The notes under the pieces: model-generated
The model's input: the letters and a program-made list of their open reading frames with translations, nothing else
Databases searched by the model: none
What the model was told of the DNA's origin: nothing
Assembly: GCA_022316685.1 (NCBI GenBank)
Contig: JAKJHU010000036.1
Coordinates: 5,436,036-5,500,035 of the forward strand
Direction of reading: 5' to 3'
DNA: 64,000 nt
Source: Progne subis subis
Taxonomy: Eukaryota; Chordata; Aves; Passeriformes; Hirundinidae
Shown: positions 13,028 to 25,265 of the stretch, piece by piece
Numbering within the stretch: the first letter of the stretch is position 1
How the letters are laid out: every line of letters begins with the position of its first letter
Position numbers and translations under genes: made by a program

Positions 13028-13180
13028 CAGGGGTTCTCAAACTCCAGGAGTCATGATCCCTCTTAGGCTAATTAGTATCGCCTTGTAAACAGAAATGTGT
13101 TTGCAAGTCTGGAAATGACCCCAGAAATGAGGATGGAAATGGGGATTATAAGCCCTGAAGTGGAGCCAGAAGCAGAAGAG
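13028..13180. mobile_element. Possible hAT/Charlie-like DNA transposon terminus
   Basis: The motif CAGGGGTTCTCAAACT (13028-13043) looks like the terminal inverted repeat of many hAT-Charlie DNA transposons, which begin CAGGGGTTCTCAAA. It is preceded by TCCTAGAA, the right size for an 8-bp target duplication. I could not find the inverse terminus or the second duplication downstream, so the copy would be truncated. The end coordinate is a guess. It could also be a chance match or another old repeat. Confidence 0.35.
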
Positions 13181-14656
13181 TTTTCAGAACATTAGCCAAA
13201 GGGCATAGTAATATGTATCCAACCCTATTCTGCAGAGTGCTGAGAATTCTACAGGGGAATAATTATCAAGACAAAACAAAAGAGATGATACAAACAAATA
13301 GTAAAAAAGGGGGCAATTTGGAGAACAAAAATAATAAAAAGTGAGACATTCTTGGCCAGTTAAGTAAAACTTTTTTTTTTTTTTTGGCCTCCACTTCTCC
13401 ACTTTCTTCTTGAACTCCTGCTCCCTCTTAAAATTGTCACTAAGTACTTCAAGCTTTTAAATGTTCTTCTCTCTGCCCTCTCAGGTTGTAGCTTTTCTCC
13501 AGGCCTTTGTGAAGAAAAACAAGGTTGGATGGTGTGGGAGGGAGTTTGCCTTTCAAACAGCCCAGTGTCCTCTGCTGATACACTGGCAGCTATTAAACTG
13601 CCTACCCACTTCTCTACTAAGCCATGTTTTCATAGGGCAATACAGGCCATCTCAGGTCAGGCACCACACTGCCCTGCAGTAACAAAACTCACTTCAAAGA
13701 AAGAGAAAAAGGATGCTGACAGCTGACACTGTGGCTCTTTTATGGGAAAAGGCAAGATAAGGGATCTTGGAGTTCTATAAAAATGGCAGAATCTTTGGAT
13801 CCACCACTGAGTTAAATATAAGAGGCTAGACTACCTTTGCCAGAGCGACATTTTTTTTTGTCTAGTAGTCATGACATAGAACATTCCTGACTGTAATCTT
13901 CATTTCTTTCCTAGCCAAAATTTCCAGTATCACCTGGACAAAACACTGAGTAGATTGTTTACAGTTCAGTGACTATTTCAAGAGAAAATTTGCTAATCAG
14001 TTCTTTAAGGGTAAATCAGAAGAGACATGAGGCAAGGTTTAGAGCTTTGATCATAAATTTTTTATCCATTTCACATTTGAAATAAGCATCTTAAGGAAAT
14101 CAGAGAATCATATAAAAATAAGAGATTTCCAGCAGAGAGCAGTGCATGTATTTTTATCTTATGTATTATGTATATGGTTTCTCAATTTGTCTTTGTTAAA
14201 TTTTGATCAGGTTAATATTATTGGAATCAGTAAAACTGACACATCTAAGAGCAAAATAGAATGAGAGAAGTGTTTTTCCTTGAAGAAAGCTCAGAGTAGT
14301 TTGCTCAGGATATCATAGCTGTGCTGTTGACTTTTCTCTCTTCAGTTTCACTTGTTTTCCTTCACATTAATTATTTATATAGCTCAAAAAATAAAAGGTT
14401 AATTTGGGAGAAATCAGTACAAGCTTTCAAATCAATACATTGAGATGAAAGACACAGCAGCAAGCATGTCGTGTAGTTTACTTCCATTTGGTGCGGCTGT
14501 CTGGAATGAAATGATTTTGCAATAAATGCAACAGCTTCGAGGATAGAAACACACTGGGTCTAAGTGACTTAGTGAAGTGTATGTGCTGTAGAAAAATTAA
14601 TGGAGCACCATACAAATTAGGTGGGTAAAAGTAAGTTTTGTAGACTGCAGCTATAC
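13181..14656. other. Intergenic DNA
   Basis: No gene is supported. A plus-strand pyrimidine tract with a good splice-acceptor look ends near 13484 (CTGCCCTCTCAG), but the following frame has no recognisable similarity. Confidence 0.5.
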
Positions 14657-14732
14657 CTTCCTTGCAGGAGGAGGTGAGGAGCACCCCCATCCTCATTCTA
14701 TCCACTGTCACGTTTGAAGTGAACTGTGAACA
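14657..14732 (-). CDS. Candidate internal exon B of an unidentified secreted or membrane protein
   Basis: On the minus strand a strong acceptor (TTTTTCTCTTCCAG) ends at 14733, and the frame opens with TGT TCA CAG. The encoded peptide begins CSQFTSNVTVDRMRMG and contains an N-V-T glycosylation sequon and two cysteines. A plausible donor (GAAG|GTATAG) closes the exon at 14657. If that donor is not used, the frame stays open to a stop at 14478-14480 and could be a terminal exon. The frame joins exon A (14969-15237) in phase 0 across a 236-bp gap that itself contains an in-frame stop. I do not recognise the family. Two chance matches to splice consensus remain possible. Confidence 0.3.
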
Positions 14733-14968
14733 CTGGAAGAGAAAAAGTCTTGTGTAAACAGGAGAGAATGACTGTGAGGACTATTTTACTGGACCTTTTA
14801 GGATTTCACACTCTGTTAGCAGATACAGTTTGAGAGCATTTAATCTGGGAGCTGTTCCAGTCCGTTAACAAATTCCTTGCAAGCCTGTGAGAGATTCATT
14901 GTTGTATCCTGACATATGACGTATGGCTTCAATAACTGTATTGGAAACACAGGGTGATGATCTCTCAC

Positions 14969-15237
14969 CTTTCCGAGCGATGACACTGCTACACTAGTAA
15001 TTCTCTTCAAGAAAACCTCATAAGTAAAATTCCCGGTGGAGCAAGAAGTTACATTAATCACACGTTTGCAAACAGAGTCATAGTGGTAGCTGATCACAAA
15101 CACGGTATTTCCTCTCTCTATGTTCCTTTTGGCCTTGACATCTAGCACTGAAATTAGTCTAAATACCCAGTTTTTATTGCTGTTCATTACATGCCTTATC
15201 AAGGAGCCACTTCCGAGCTCTGGACATACTAACTCTC
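14969..15237 (-). CDS. Candidate exon A of an unidentified secreted or membrane protein
   Basis: This is part of the longest non-repetitive open frame in the window (stop to stop about 149 codons, minus strand, ending with TAA at 14840-14842). A good splice donor (GGAAAG|GTGAGAG) falls after codon AAG at 14969, and an acceptor-like TATCATATAG ends at 15238. Exon A would encode about 89 residues ending ...SVAVSSLGK, with two N-glycosylation sequons (NVT, NFT) and three cysteines, which suggests an extracellular or luminal segment. The stretch carries about six CpG dinucleotides, more than the surrounding AT-rich DNA. I do not recognise the protein. It could be an exon of a host gene with long introns, a pseudogene or a chance frame. 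Confidence 0.35.
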
Positions 15238-16200
15238 CTATATGATAAGCAGTGCTGTGTTTATACCTGTTAAATGGTATTTTGTTCAAGATTTATGTGC
15301 AGTTAACAAGTAAAACTTGTGGATTTTGCCTGCTAGTCCTTAGTCTTGGTGTTTTTTACCATTAATTAGCAGAGTCTGGAATGGCTCACTGGGTCAGGCA
15401 ATCAGGAATTACTGGGTTGAGAACACTGAACTTGTCAACAGGAGAAGCATGACAGCTCCATATTCCTAGGAGCTGCAGCCACTTCCCTACTCACTTATGC
15501 CTGTCCAGCAGGTGAAAGCTCACTGAGCATCATGCCAGTGAGGCACCACAGTTTATTAGATCCTATTTCTATTTATGTGTATTAACCAACAGCTCCAACT
15601 GCTTTATAATTACAGACTGTACATATCCTACTTGAAGAGTGTGCTTATACCTGCCTAAAGATGCCCAAGAAAACTGGCCCAGGAGAAGGGTGGAAGCTAG
15701 GGGAAGAGAGCAGCAATAAAAACTCAGACATGCAGTGAGACAACACACAACCACATACAGTCGCTCACGTTTCAGTTTACTGATTTTAAGATGCCAAAGC
15801 ATTTCAAACTATGTTAATTATGTAGATAGATAGAGATAGGGTAGGTTGTTACAGTTTCACATTGAAGTTTCTTGGGTTCCAGAAATAGACTATATATATA
15901 TATAAATGCCTTGGTCTTGACATTAGAGAGCAACTTGACTGTATCAAAAGTAAGTTCTGACTGACTCTTTCAAACTAAGCATTTCTCTTTCTTTCTTGAA
16001 GGATAAGCAAATATTTTTTCTTGTGATTGAAGATTAAACCTGTATTTTCAAAGGAAAGATATAGAGATTTCCTTTTTTACTCTGGCCCTGTGATCAGATA
16101 AGGAACACAAGATAAATTTATATCTGTGAATAGGAGTTTGAGTCTTCATGTTCCACATCTCCAAATGTCTTATTCTAAGGTGGTAGTACTATAAAGTCAA
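15238..16200. other. AT-rich intergenic or intronic DNA
   Basis: Short GATA-type repeat at 15824-15839 and a short (TA)n at about 15890-15905. If the exon candidates just to the left are real, this would be intron of the same gene. Confidence 0.5.
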
Positions 16201-16287
16201 CATCAACAACAAACAACAACAACAACAACAAAAAAAAAAAAAAAAAAAACCAAAACAAAACAAAACAAAAAAAGCAACACACACACA
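16201..16287. repeat. (CAA)n, poly(A), (CAAAA)n, (CA)n compound repeat
   Basis: CAA triplets, then an A run of about 20, then CAAAA pentamers and a few CA dinucleotides. The tract is almost entirely A and C on the plus strand. Confidence 0.9.
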
Positions 16288-18595
16288 ACTCATTGTATGT
16301 GATAAGAAAGACTATATTGAAAGCAAAGATGATGGATAAAAGCTTGGCCATCAAGTCTAATGAATGTTCACTGTATTCATCTGAGGACTGATGGATTCCA
16401 GTTCATTACATATGTTTCATATTTTATCACTGCCTTTGTAAGGTAAAATGGATAAGCAACCCTTAAAGTCAGCACCAAAAATTAAACCCCTTCTTGCAAT
16501 TGGTTTAGTCGTGTTCCAAAAGAAGTACAAAGTACACCAGTCAAAGAGTTATGGCACTGAAATGATTAGTAAGAAAAGATTAGTTATTAAGTTCATGTAT
16601 TTTCATGGTCTGACTTTTCAGCTGCTCTGTGGGGAAAATGTCATCTCCACCTACCACTCTACTGTCGTAAATGCGGTTTGGTTTTCATTTGAAAGAAATG
16701 TTAAAAGCACCTTATAGGAGGTGGCTCTACTCCATGAAATCCAAGTGGTGGGAAATGCTCAGACTGGAAATTATCTAGGTGAACTCCCTGGTGAGTCTTC
16801 AACTCACTATTGTCTTACATTTTTTTCAGATTGCTAATATAAATCTGTGAGTATGTAATCAAATTCCTGTTCGGGGATTTTTTTCCAAGTTTTGTGAAAA
16901 CATCTTAGTGAGAGACAAAAAAATTATGTATGTTCGTATTCCTCAGGCACCAAAACTTTCTTGGAACTTTTCTAAAAAAGTTGTCAAGTCTTATTCTATA
17001 GTGGGATCTTGCCCAGTCAGCAACCCATAGGCACTTACAAGGATGAATTTTGGCCAAGGAAGCAATTTATCAACATCAGCACTGCTGACTGATTAATTAA
17101 TTGCATCAACATCGTGATTAGAAATTAATGAAAATGTCCCAAAGTAAGTATTTTTTGCTGATTCAGTATTTAGTAGTGCCCTCATTTTTTTAACCTGTGA
17201 AAAGTAATTCCAGGTATTATATTTTTCCAGTACCATCCTCTCTCTCTGGTGCTTCTGTGTTTTCCTCACTAATTTTTCTGCCTCATAGCCTAAGTAAATA
17301 GCAAATCTTTTGAGAGCCTGATAGGTGAACATAGTCTAATTTATATTAGAAATAATAAAATATGTGGTTCTTTTTCAATTAACTTTGTGTGTGATTCACA
17401 TCAGCTAAGTTTAAATGTCTGCAGTCATGATATCTACATTTGATCTGATCCCCTTTGAATCAGTAAACAGCTAAACCACCTGAGTTCCTTTATATGTGTG
17501 GGGTAATTATAAAATGGAAATTACTTGAAAGTAGCAATTTCTTCTCACTCACTACAAATAGAATATAAGGTGACTACCTCAAATACGGGAATCTACTTTT
17601 GCCCAGAAATATTTTACATTCTGTGCCCTAGACAAGAGGGTCCAGTGTTTAGGAACAGTATAGCCCTAAATTGATCATATGTCTAACAAATCACAACCAT
17701 TTCCATATTCTCTTGTTTAGTTAAGAGGATTAAGTAATTTAGCAAGTGAATTTAGAACAAGCATAGGATAGTAACATGGACAGTTACCATGTTCCACACA
17801 CATTCTCAGATGCTGATTAACCCCCTGCTTATATACAGAAAAACAAACAAGTAAACTAACTAGCTTCCTTGCTAGTTTCTACGATTTTCTTTGCTAATAA
17901 ATGAATTTGTTAGGAACATGATGTCATTTGGGTTCATATTAATGATAAAGACAAATATTTTTTACCTGCCAGACCCATTCTGCTCCTTCATATCTTCCTG
18001 TTCACTGTCCAAGGTGCAAAATTATTGTTTAATTTTATTCTTGAGTACTTAATTATCACAGCAGGGAGCTTAGGTACTTGACTCAAGATTGTAGATTTCG
18101 TAGGAACAGAGTCATAGTGTTGTAGGGACAGAGATGAATATGCATTCCCCAACCGTAAACTGGGCTAATTGCATTTCTTTTTCCCAGAAACTGGGCAGGT
18201 AAACATTTTCTGAGGTTGAGGGAGACTCATGTACTGTGGTAGTAAAGACTACATAACTACTTTAGGTAGAACAAAATTTTTATTCTCCTGTCACTAAAGG
18301 CCTTTCATATCATATTACAAACACCTCGGTGGACTAAGATAGTGACTCCAGACAGTCATAAATCACCTTTTGAATAAAAGGGTTACCTTTCCATCAACTG
18401 TATGAGAAGTAAGCACTATGTATTTCTTTTGATCATCCCTGTCCAAGACATAAAAGGCACTAATGAGGTCTGGAAGAAGTTACCTCTGGCTCAGTGAATA
18501 AAATTTGGGAAAATAATTTTCTTGGTATTAAGAAAAGATCACTTTTTGTTTCTCTTTACCCTGCAGTAAATCACTGGTCATGGTGGGACCATGTC
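16288..18595. other. AT-rich intergenic DNA, no gene seen
   Basis: The frame at 16448-16717 (89 codons, + strand) has no recognisable domain and no splice support, so I do not call it. Confidence 0.55.

Positions 18596-18644
<49 letters not shown>
18596..18644. repeat. (AAT)16 microsatellite
   Basis: About sixteen perfect AAT triplets, the cleanest microsatellite in the window and probably length-polymorphic. Confidence 0.95.
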
Positions 18645-18689
18645 GTGTTACATTGTCATATTTATTTGTTTATTTAGTTTAATATTCAT

Positions 18690-18731
18690 GTGTTTGTTTG
18701 TTTGTTTGTCTGTTTGTTTGTTTGTTTGCTT
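18690..18731. repeat. (TTTG)n microsatellite
   Basis: About ten TTTG tetramers with one TCTG interruption, 45 bp from the AAT repeat. Confidence 0.92.
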
Positions 18732-19957
18732 GGAGGTGGGGAGGAGTTTAGGTTTGTTTCCTTTTTTTTCTGGAGTGAACTGGCACAGTATGAGTTCCTG
18801 CAGAGAGAATACCAGCATACACAGTTCACACAGTTCACATGCTGCCAAAAAGGAAAGATAGGAATTCAAAGACTTTGAATGCTCCTAAAAATCACTGGAT
18901 TAAAGGTCACAAAGTCTGCTATGAGCAAGGACTACCAAGTGGCACCTGAAAGCTTTTTAATCTTTAGGCTATGGGTTGCTCATCTGCTTTCCTCTCTGGC
19001 TGAATGAAGCATTTCTGGTAACCCATTTGCCCCACTCTGAAAAAAATCTACTCAGATCTTCAGCAGCATCTTGGTTAAGGCCACAGACAAACATGCAGCT
19101 GAAGCATTTTAGTATTTTAATGTCAGCACAGACTGGGGCACTTAGTTTCAAGTTGCTAATCAAATAATTTCATAGCTAGGCTAATATGCAAAGAGACACA
19201 GCATGTAATCAATGTATATTTTTATAAAGAAAACAGTGAGAAAGTTCTTCACAGTCAAAAGGGCAGACTTAGCTTGCTGTGTGTGAAAAGGTCACCAGAC
19301 CCCTATTTAACACTTTGGACTGGCTGAACTAAGTGCTGACTCAAGCCATTACATGCTGTTTTGATGAGATAATAAATGGGGTTTTTAAAGTACCTACTAC
19401 TGGATCAAAATGGCCACATGACCATTTTGTCAAGCTGGTTTACAAGCCTTTGAAGGAATAACTTTTCTCTGCTGGCCTTATGCTGGATAAAATATCACCT
19501 GTCTATATCACTCTATTTTTATGCTGCTTCAGGTGTCGTCTACCAACTTACAGCAAGCATAAACCTTGGTTTAAAGTATGAAGTCGGCATAAAATTCCCA
19601 TCATCTGCTCTGATTACTTGAACAGAAATACATTCCTGTGCTCCAAGATGATCTGCAGTGCTCTGTGATCCAGCAATAGATGTAGTATGAAATTATTATG
19701 AAATACCATAACACAGGTGACTACCAGACTACACATAGATCTGACTCTTTTAAATCATATTCTCAGGTGTGGGTTAAGGAACATATTTTGTCTAGCAGGT
19801 CAGAAAGTAAAAATAGCATGCATTCTGACAACATAGTTCACTGTCATGTCAGATGAGGTAGAGTTTGTGAGGCTGTATTATAAATGGGATCACCAAAATG
19901 ACCTGGATTAGGTTTTTTTAAAAAAATTCTCTTTACTGTTGCTGTTGTTGTAAAGCT

Positions 19958-19961
<4 letters not shown>
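18732..19961. other. Intergenic DNA, no gene seen
   Basis: Unique-looking sequence. No open frame with domain-like content and no recognised repeat. Confidence 0.55.
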
Positions 19962-20001
<40 letters not shown>

Positions 20002-20002
20002 T

Positions 20003-20048
<46 letters not shown>
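19962..20048. repeat. (CT)19 microsatellite joined to poly(T)44
   Basis: A perfect CT dinucleotide run (19962-19999) is followed after ATTTA by 44 T residues (20005-20048). The whole segment is a polypyrimidine tract. The Lys/Glu/Arg-rich frame on the opposite strand is an artefact of the repeat. Confidence 0.95.
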
Positions 20049-20050
<2 letters not shown>

Positions 20051-21650
20051 TCCAGGGAACACATCATTCAGAATGTTCTCTGTACCCAGCTGCATCAGAA
20101 CAGACTGAGAAAACTGCATACTGCTGTGTAGGCTGAAAATAAATAACTGGGAGAGAGGAGGGAGCAGAAAGTTCTTACAGGTTTTACTGCTCGAGGAAAG
20201 CATCAATGAACACATCCCTTAGGCCCTTAATTCAGGTTTATGGATTTCACTTTCTAGGCTGGATGTCTAACTTTCAGAGTTTCCAGCACTTAACATGATA
20301 TATGTTCAAGTCCCTTAACTTTTTTATTGTCTTTAAGCCTCATTCCCTGTATCTATAGCATAATTTTTAATTTTTGGCCTACCTATGGTTAGCTGTCTGG
20401 GGTACCTATGGAGAGAGGAAGATTAGGAGGAAATAGCTTAGATAACCACTTATCATAACAAAGGTTTCAAAAGTGTAAGAACATGCTCTACATTTTCACA
20501 GGAAAGTTTACAAAAGAAAATAGAATTCTTCATTTGTTTATTTGTTCTGAATATCAAGCCCTTTTAAAGATGATTTTAGAATAGGTTGGACCTGCTAATT
20601 CATTCCTATACTACCATTATTCGCACACTGAAAAAGAAAAAAATGTCCTGATACGTGTTGCCTCAGGCCCAAATATAATATCTTTGAAGGGGTTTCTTTG
20701 ATAAATTGATTAGGTACTCAGTGTACTCCAACTCTGCAAGAGTGATTGAGCAACTGCTTACACTTCAGATATTGACATACTTTAGTATACTGAATATTTT
20801 TTATTAACAAATAAATTCAGAACCTGAGGCAAGATAGCTAATATTCTATAATTAATATTTTGTACAATAAATCATGTGCTCATAATTTGTATTATGGTAA
20901 GAGACAGATACAGGCAATTTTTCAAAATCTACATCATCCATTTCTTCAATGAAATGACACCTGACATGTTGACACCTAAAAAAGTGCTAGTTTCAGTCCC
21001 ACTAAACAATTTATTTTCTGCATGGGAAAAAAATATTTGGCAGTAAGTTTGGTCTTCATCACACCAGTAATTTTATAACAACTTATAGTATTTTCATTAG
21101 AGAAAAAAGGGTGCTGGGTTTGGATCCCTTCAGACTCAAGAGAGGCATAAGCACTTGTGCACTGCATCCTAAAGAGGCATTCTGACCACTGGGAAAACAG
21201 GGTACTGTGGCCAATATCACGTTAAAAGTCTGGGTGTAAAAAGCTTTTGAAAAATTATGAACTCCACTTAAGTGATTGTAGACCTTTGCCAAGGACAAGA
21301 TCACTCTTGTCAATTGAATAGGCTGAAGCATCTAAATGCTGAAAGGAAGTGGTCTTTAAGCTTTTTCTTCTGGCAGCCTCTAACAAGCTTTCTCTTATTA
21401 ATGCCAGGTGGGTTACAGTGCATCATGCCCTCCTATTTCTAATGCACTTGTTTTACAAATTTCAATCTACGTCGGAAATTTAACAAAAGGGAGGTATAAT
21501 AGGCCCCAGATGGTAACACAGAAGAGATGGCAATATCTACCAGCATTCACAAGTTTCCAAATTAACTCTAGAAGGTTTTCCCTTGGTTCAGTGTTTTTAA
21601 GCTCCTCGTTTCTGCATTTTCAAGTGTATTAAACAATATATCTGTTCTAA
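20049..21650. other. AT-rich intergenic DNA, no gene seen
   Basis: Several 60-80 codon frames occur (for example 21083-21331, minus), none with recognised content. Confidence 0.55.
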
Positions 21651-21741
21651 TTTTTTTTGGTTTTGTTCTTTGTTTTTGGTTTGGGGTTTTTTTGTTGTTA
21701 TTGTTGTTATTGTTTTTTGGTGGTTTTTTTTTGTTTGTTTT
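21651..21741. repeat. G/T-only low-complexity tract
   Basis: About 90 bases made almost only of T and G, including (GTT)n and TTTTG units. It is the complement of the A/C-only tracts elsewhere in the window. Confidence 0.85.
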
Positions 21742-23909
21742 AGGTATAGATTGGTTTGGAGTATATGAATATTTGAAGAGAAGAAGTTTATTATTCATCT
21801 GTATGGGAAATTCATATCTACAGTACAAGGATTTAGTTAGACAGTTTTTCTAGCTTCTGTTTTACTAAGTTATATGTTTTTGCATAAAGTATTTGCATAA
21901 AGGCTTAGAGGCTCAGGATAACCTGTTCCTATATTTTCTCCACAATTTTAAAGAAAAACCATCTCATCTAAAAAGCAAATTGATAAATTCTTTTTTAATT
22001 TTTCTAAACTCCCTCTAATATCATGCCTACCTGCTCCTGCAGGTAGAACAGAACAAGTGACAGCAAGCTGTGATTTTTCCTCTCATTTCATGTTCCTTTT
22101 TTTTCTCATTAACCTCCATAGTCCTGTCATTTCCTGTATTTGACCTCTACTCCTTTAAGAAGACAAAAATTAACAAGAAAACATTCAGTTACCAAAGCCC
22201 TGTTAATCAGCATTGTTTTCATTTGCTCAGAAACTATATCTCTGCTGCCACCCCTCAAACTCTATGCCTTTCAGATCATAAACTGTGCTGGGTGAGCTGT
22301 TTATCTGTGTTTGTACAGTCTGCAGCACTATCCCCAATGAGGCCTTTGAGTGCTACCATTCTGCAGTAATCTCATATTCATTAGGAAGAACAAAGACAAG
22401 TTTATCTTGGAAAAATTAAAGGAATTCACAATGCAGGTCAGGTTTGGGCCTCTGACCCATCCCTTCTGTTAAAGACTGTTAGTTTTTACTTTATAGATTT
22501 TGGATAGTTTTTGAGCTTTTGGGTGCTAAAGGGGCTTACATCAGTAATCTAAACATCTCTGCTTTTCAACACAGATTTCTTGTGGTTTTAAACAGCAATT
22601 ATCTAAAAAAGAAAAGCAATATTTTACCATCTCTTTTTTACTGGGGCTTCCTATACTAGATTGCTATACTTAGCTGACAACAATCTGGAGTGCAGTGCTG
22701 AAGCTCTTAAGGGATGAAGAACTTACTTGGCCTTAGCTACATTGAGGTGTGATATAATCAGCAAATAAATTCTAAAGTAATACAGAAGCCTCAAGAGAAA
22801 AATCATATTAAAATATAGTCAAAAGTTGTTCAGTAGGTGGCCTATTGATTACTCCATGCAGGAGGGAAATGTGTTTAGGCAGGAGGTCAGGAGGAAGCAC
22901 TACCATTTTCACAGTGAAAACACTCTGAGAACTATCTCTGGTTCTGGTCTCTGTTTACCAGAGATATTTATGCATATCATATGAGATATTTGTACTTTAT
23001 AAAAAAAAAAAAAAGCAACAACCAAATGATTGAGCAGAAGAACAGAACACTTGCTCAGCATGTTTCCCACATTCTGGGCTACTGCTCTTAGAATACATAT
23101 ACACATATATATGCTCATATACACAGCAGTGCTCTCCACAACTGAATAATGATAATTTAAGTGGCCATGTTCAGTACAGGTTTTGATCCTCTGAACCTGA
23201 ACTGAATGGAACATCTTGCCGTTTGGAAAGATGCTGACAAGCACTTCTGTGCTTCCTGTTGATTTCTTCCAAGTGGTTCCTCTCAGTATTGGGAAATGAA
23301 CCTTTCATATCAGTACTGCTTTGACTAAGTCCTAAAATATGCTACATATTCATGTTAAATATCACATTGGTTCATGAGGATGACACACGAAGGCTTGTGT
23401 CAACTCCATGAAATCATATCTAGAGCTGCAATATTTCTGCCCTTATGTTGTTCATAGAGAGAACAATCAGTTGAGTGTTCTGAAATGGTGCACGAGGCAG
23501 ACACCTTCACCAAATTGAAAACTAAAGGAGGCAGCCTGAACTGGGCCCTCAATTATATTTTATTTTGAATGCTCAATGATGGAAAACGTTCTGCTTCTAC
23601 TGTTAATTATTCTCACTCTTAAACCCTGTGTTTTCAATGTATTTGAATTTGTCTGGCTTCAGTTTCTAGCCCTTGGTTTGTGTTACATTATTTCTGTTTC
23701 ATTAATAAAAGCTTTAGTGCTTTCTACCCATGGAAAATAGTTATGCCCTGAGAGAAACTGTTTTCTTATCTCACAAAAGCTTTTGTCATTTTGAAAAATT
23801 CAGGGGAATAATTTAATTGAAGTGCCTGAAATGTGGACCAAACCCAAATGCAATTACAATTCACAATACAAGAAACAATATTAAAATATTGTGTGTAGAT
23901 TTTTGACTG
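21742..23909. other. Intergenic DNA, no gene seen
   Basis: Short A tract near 23000-23013 and a short CATATA-type stretch near 23096-23125. No repeat family is recognised. Confidence 0.55.
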
Positions 23910-23915
23910 ATGGAA

Positions 23916-24614
23916 TATGGCGGTGCGAGAATTCTTTTATCAGGTTTTATAAGAAGTTTTATGTTATGGTTCAGTTCACTGTATCCCCAGTTTTGTAACA
24001 GTCCATCCCCTTTTATGTTTTCTGTATAATAAGGTGTTTTGTGTCAGTCCTCCCACCCCTCACCTGACTTGGACCATCCCCTCTGCCCCCCTTGCTCTGG
24101 GGCAGCCTGCCTATCACTTTGGGATCCCTCCCAAGATTGCAAAATCATACGGAGAGGGCTTCAGGTGATAGGTCCCCCGAGGGCAGAATTCCTTTGCCCT
24201 TGGTTTCAATGGTCAGAGGGCTTGGGGGTGGGCACACCTTGTTACCCCCTGAATCCCCTGATTTGTTGTCTTGTTGTAACCTCCCCTGAACCCCTCCCCC
24301 AGTTATAAGGTGGAGGAGGGAGATTCAAACTCTCTTGCTCGCTGGTCTCTCTGGCCTGAGGTTTGGACCAACTGCGGACTTCCCGCAGCTCGGCCTGAAT
24401 AAACATCTTTTAACCTGCTAAGCTGAGAGCCATCCTTTTCTACTGCTGCCGCTGTCACAACACTATTTGGTCCAGCTGCTGCTGAGAAGCCGAACCAGCA
24501 GGTAAAGATAACCTGCGTGCCTGTCCGAACTGGGAGCATCTTGTAGCTGTGCAGATCTGAGCTAGCCAGAGGCTGGCGTCCGCCCGGTAGCGGAGACAGA
24601 AACCAGCTACAAGA
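23916..24614 (+). mobile_element. Solo LTR, class II (ERVK-like), 699 bp, with altered termini
   Basis: Length and layout match the 709- and 697-bp LTRs at 55046 and 62695, and the first bases (tatggcggtgcgag) align to their minus-strand start (tgtggtggtgcaag). Perfect ATGGAA hexamers flank it (23910-23915 and 24615-24620). With these limits the element starts TA and ends GA instead of TG...CA. The alternative TG-CA boundaries (23918 to about 24611) give only an imperfect duplication. A TATA box (TTATAAGG, near 24303) and AATAAA (24398-24403) fix the plus orientation. Frames inside it are incidental. There are no internal viral genes, so it is a solo LTR. Confidence 0.83.
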
Positions 24615-24904
24615 ATGGAATTTTTAGATTTTTTTTAATGTAGTCACAATACTTCTAAATCCTCTGTTCATAAACAAAAATGTTCAACCTCTTTTCATTC
24701 ACTCAACCTTAATTTTTTTTCTCTACTTCCTAAAATATATCTGTAATACTTTTCACTCACTGACTTGCTTAGTGACAGCACAAGTTTTTCAAATTCTTGC
24801 TATTAATTTTTAAAGGTTCCTTAAAAGTACTGGACAAAAAGACTCACTTTCTAAACACTTCTCTCTCATCAACACATAAAATAGTTAATCCTGCCCCTCT
24901 ATTC

Positions 24905-25265
24905 AGCCCATGTGAGGTAGCAGAGGGAGCTCTGTGTCCAGTTCTGAACACCTCTCTTTTGAGAAAAGATTGAGGGGGCTGGGCCCGTTCAGCCTTGGGA
25001 AAAAATGAATGAGAGGGGACCTCATCAGTGTCTATAAGTATCTAAAGGGAGGGTGTTAGGAGGATCTTTCCAGACTCTTCCCAGTGGTGCCAAGTGATAG
25101 GACAAGAGGTAATGGGCAGAAACTGATGCACAGGAAATTCCATCTGAATAGGAGGAAGAACATTATTATGCGGGTGACTAAGCAATGGCACAGATTGCCC
25201 AGAGAGGTTTTTGAGTCTCCCTCACTGGAGAACCGTTTTCGACAGATTTCCTGAAAGAAGGAAGA
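24905..25265 (+). mobile_element. CR1 LINE fragment, truncated at both ends
   Basis: Typical CR1 3'-region words in plus orientation: 'tctgtgtccagttctg', 'ggcccgttcagccttgg', 'gatctttccagactcttccc', 'aggaggaagaacattatt' and 'gattgcccagagag'. The element is cut before the usual 3' terminal octamers, so both ends are truncated and no ORF remains. It lies 285 bp downstream of the LTR duplication and is not interrupted by it. Confidence 0.85.

Noticed and set aside
19844..20215. A 123-codon minus-strand frame
   Set aside because: Its centre is the (CT)n/poly(T) repeat read as Arg-Glu and Lys runs.
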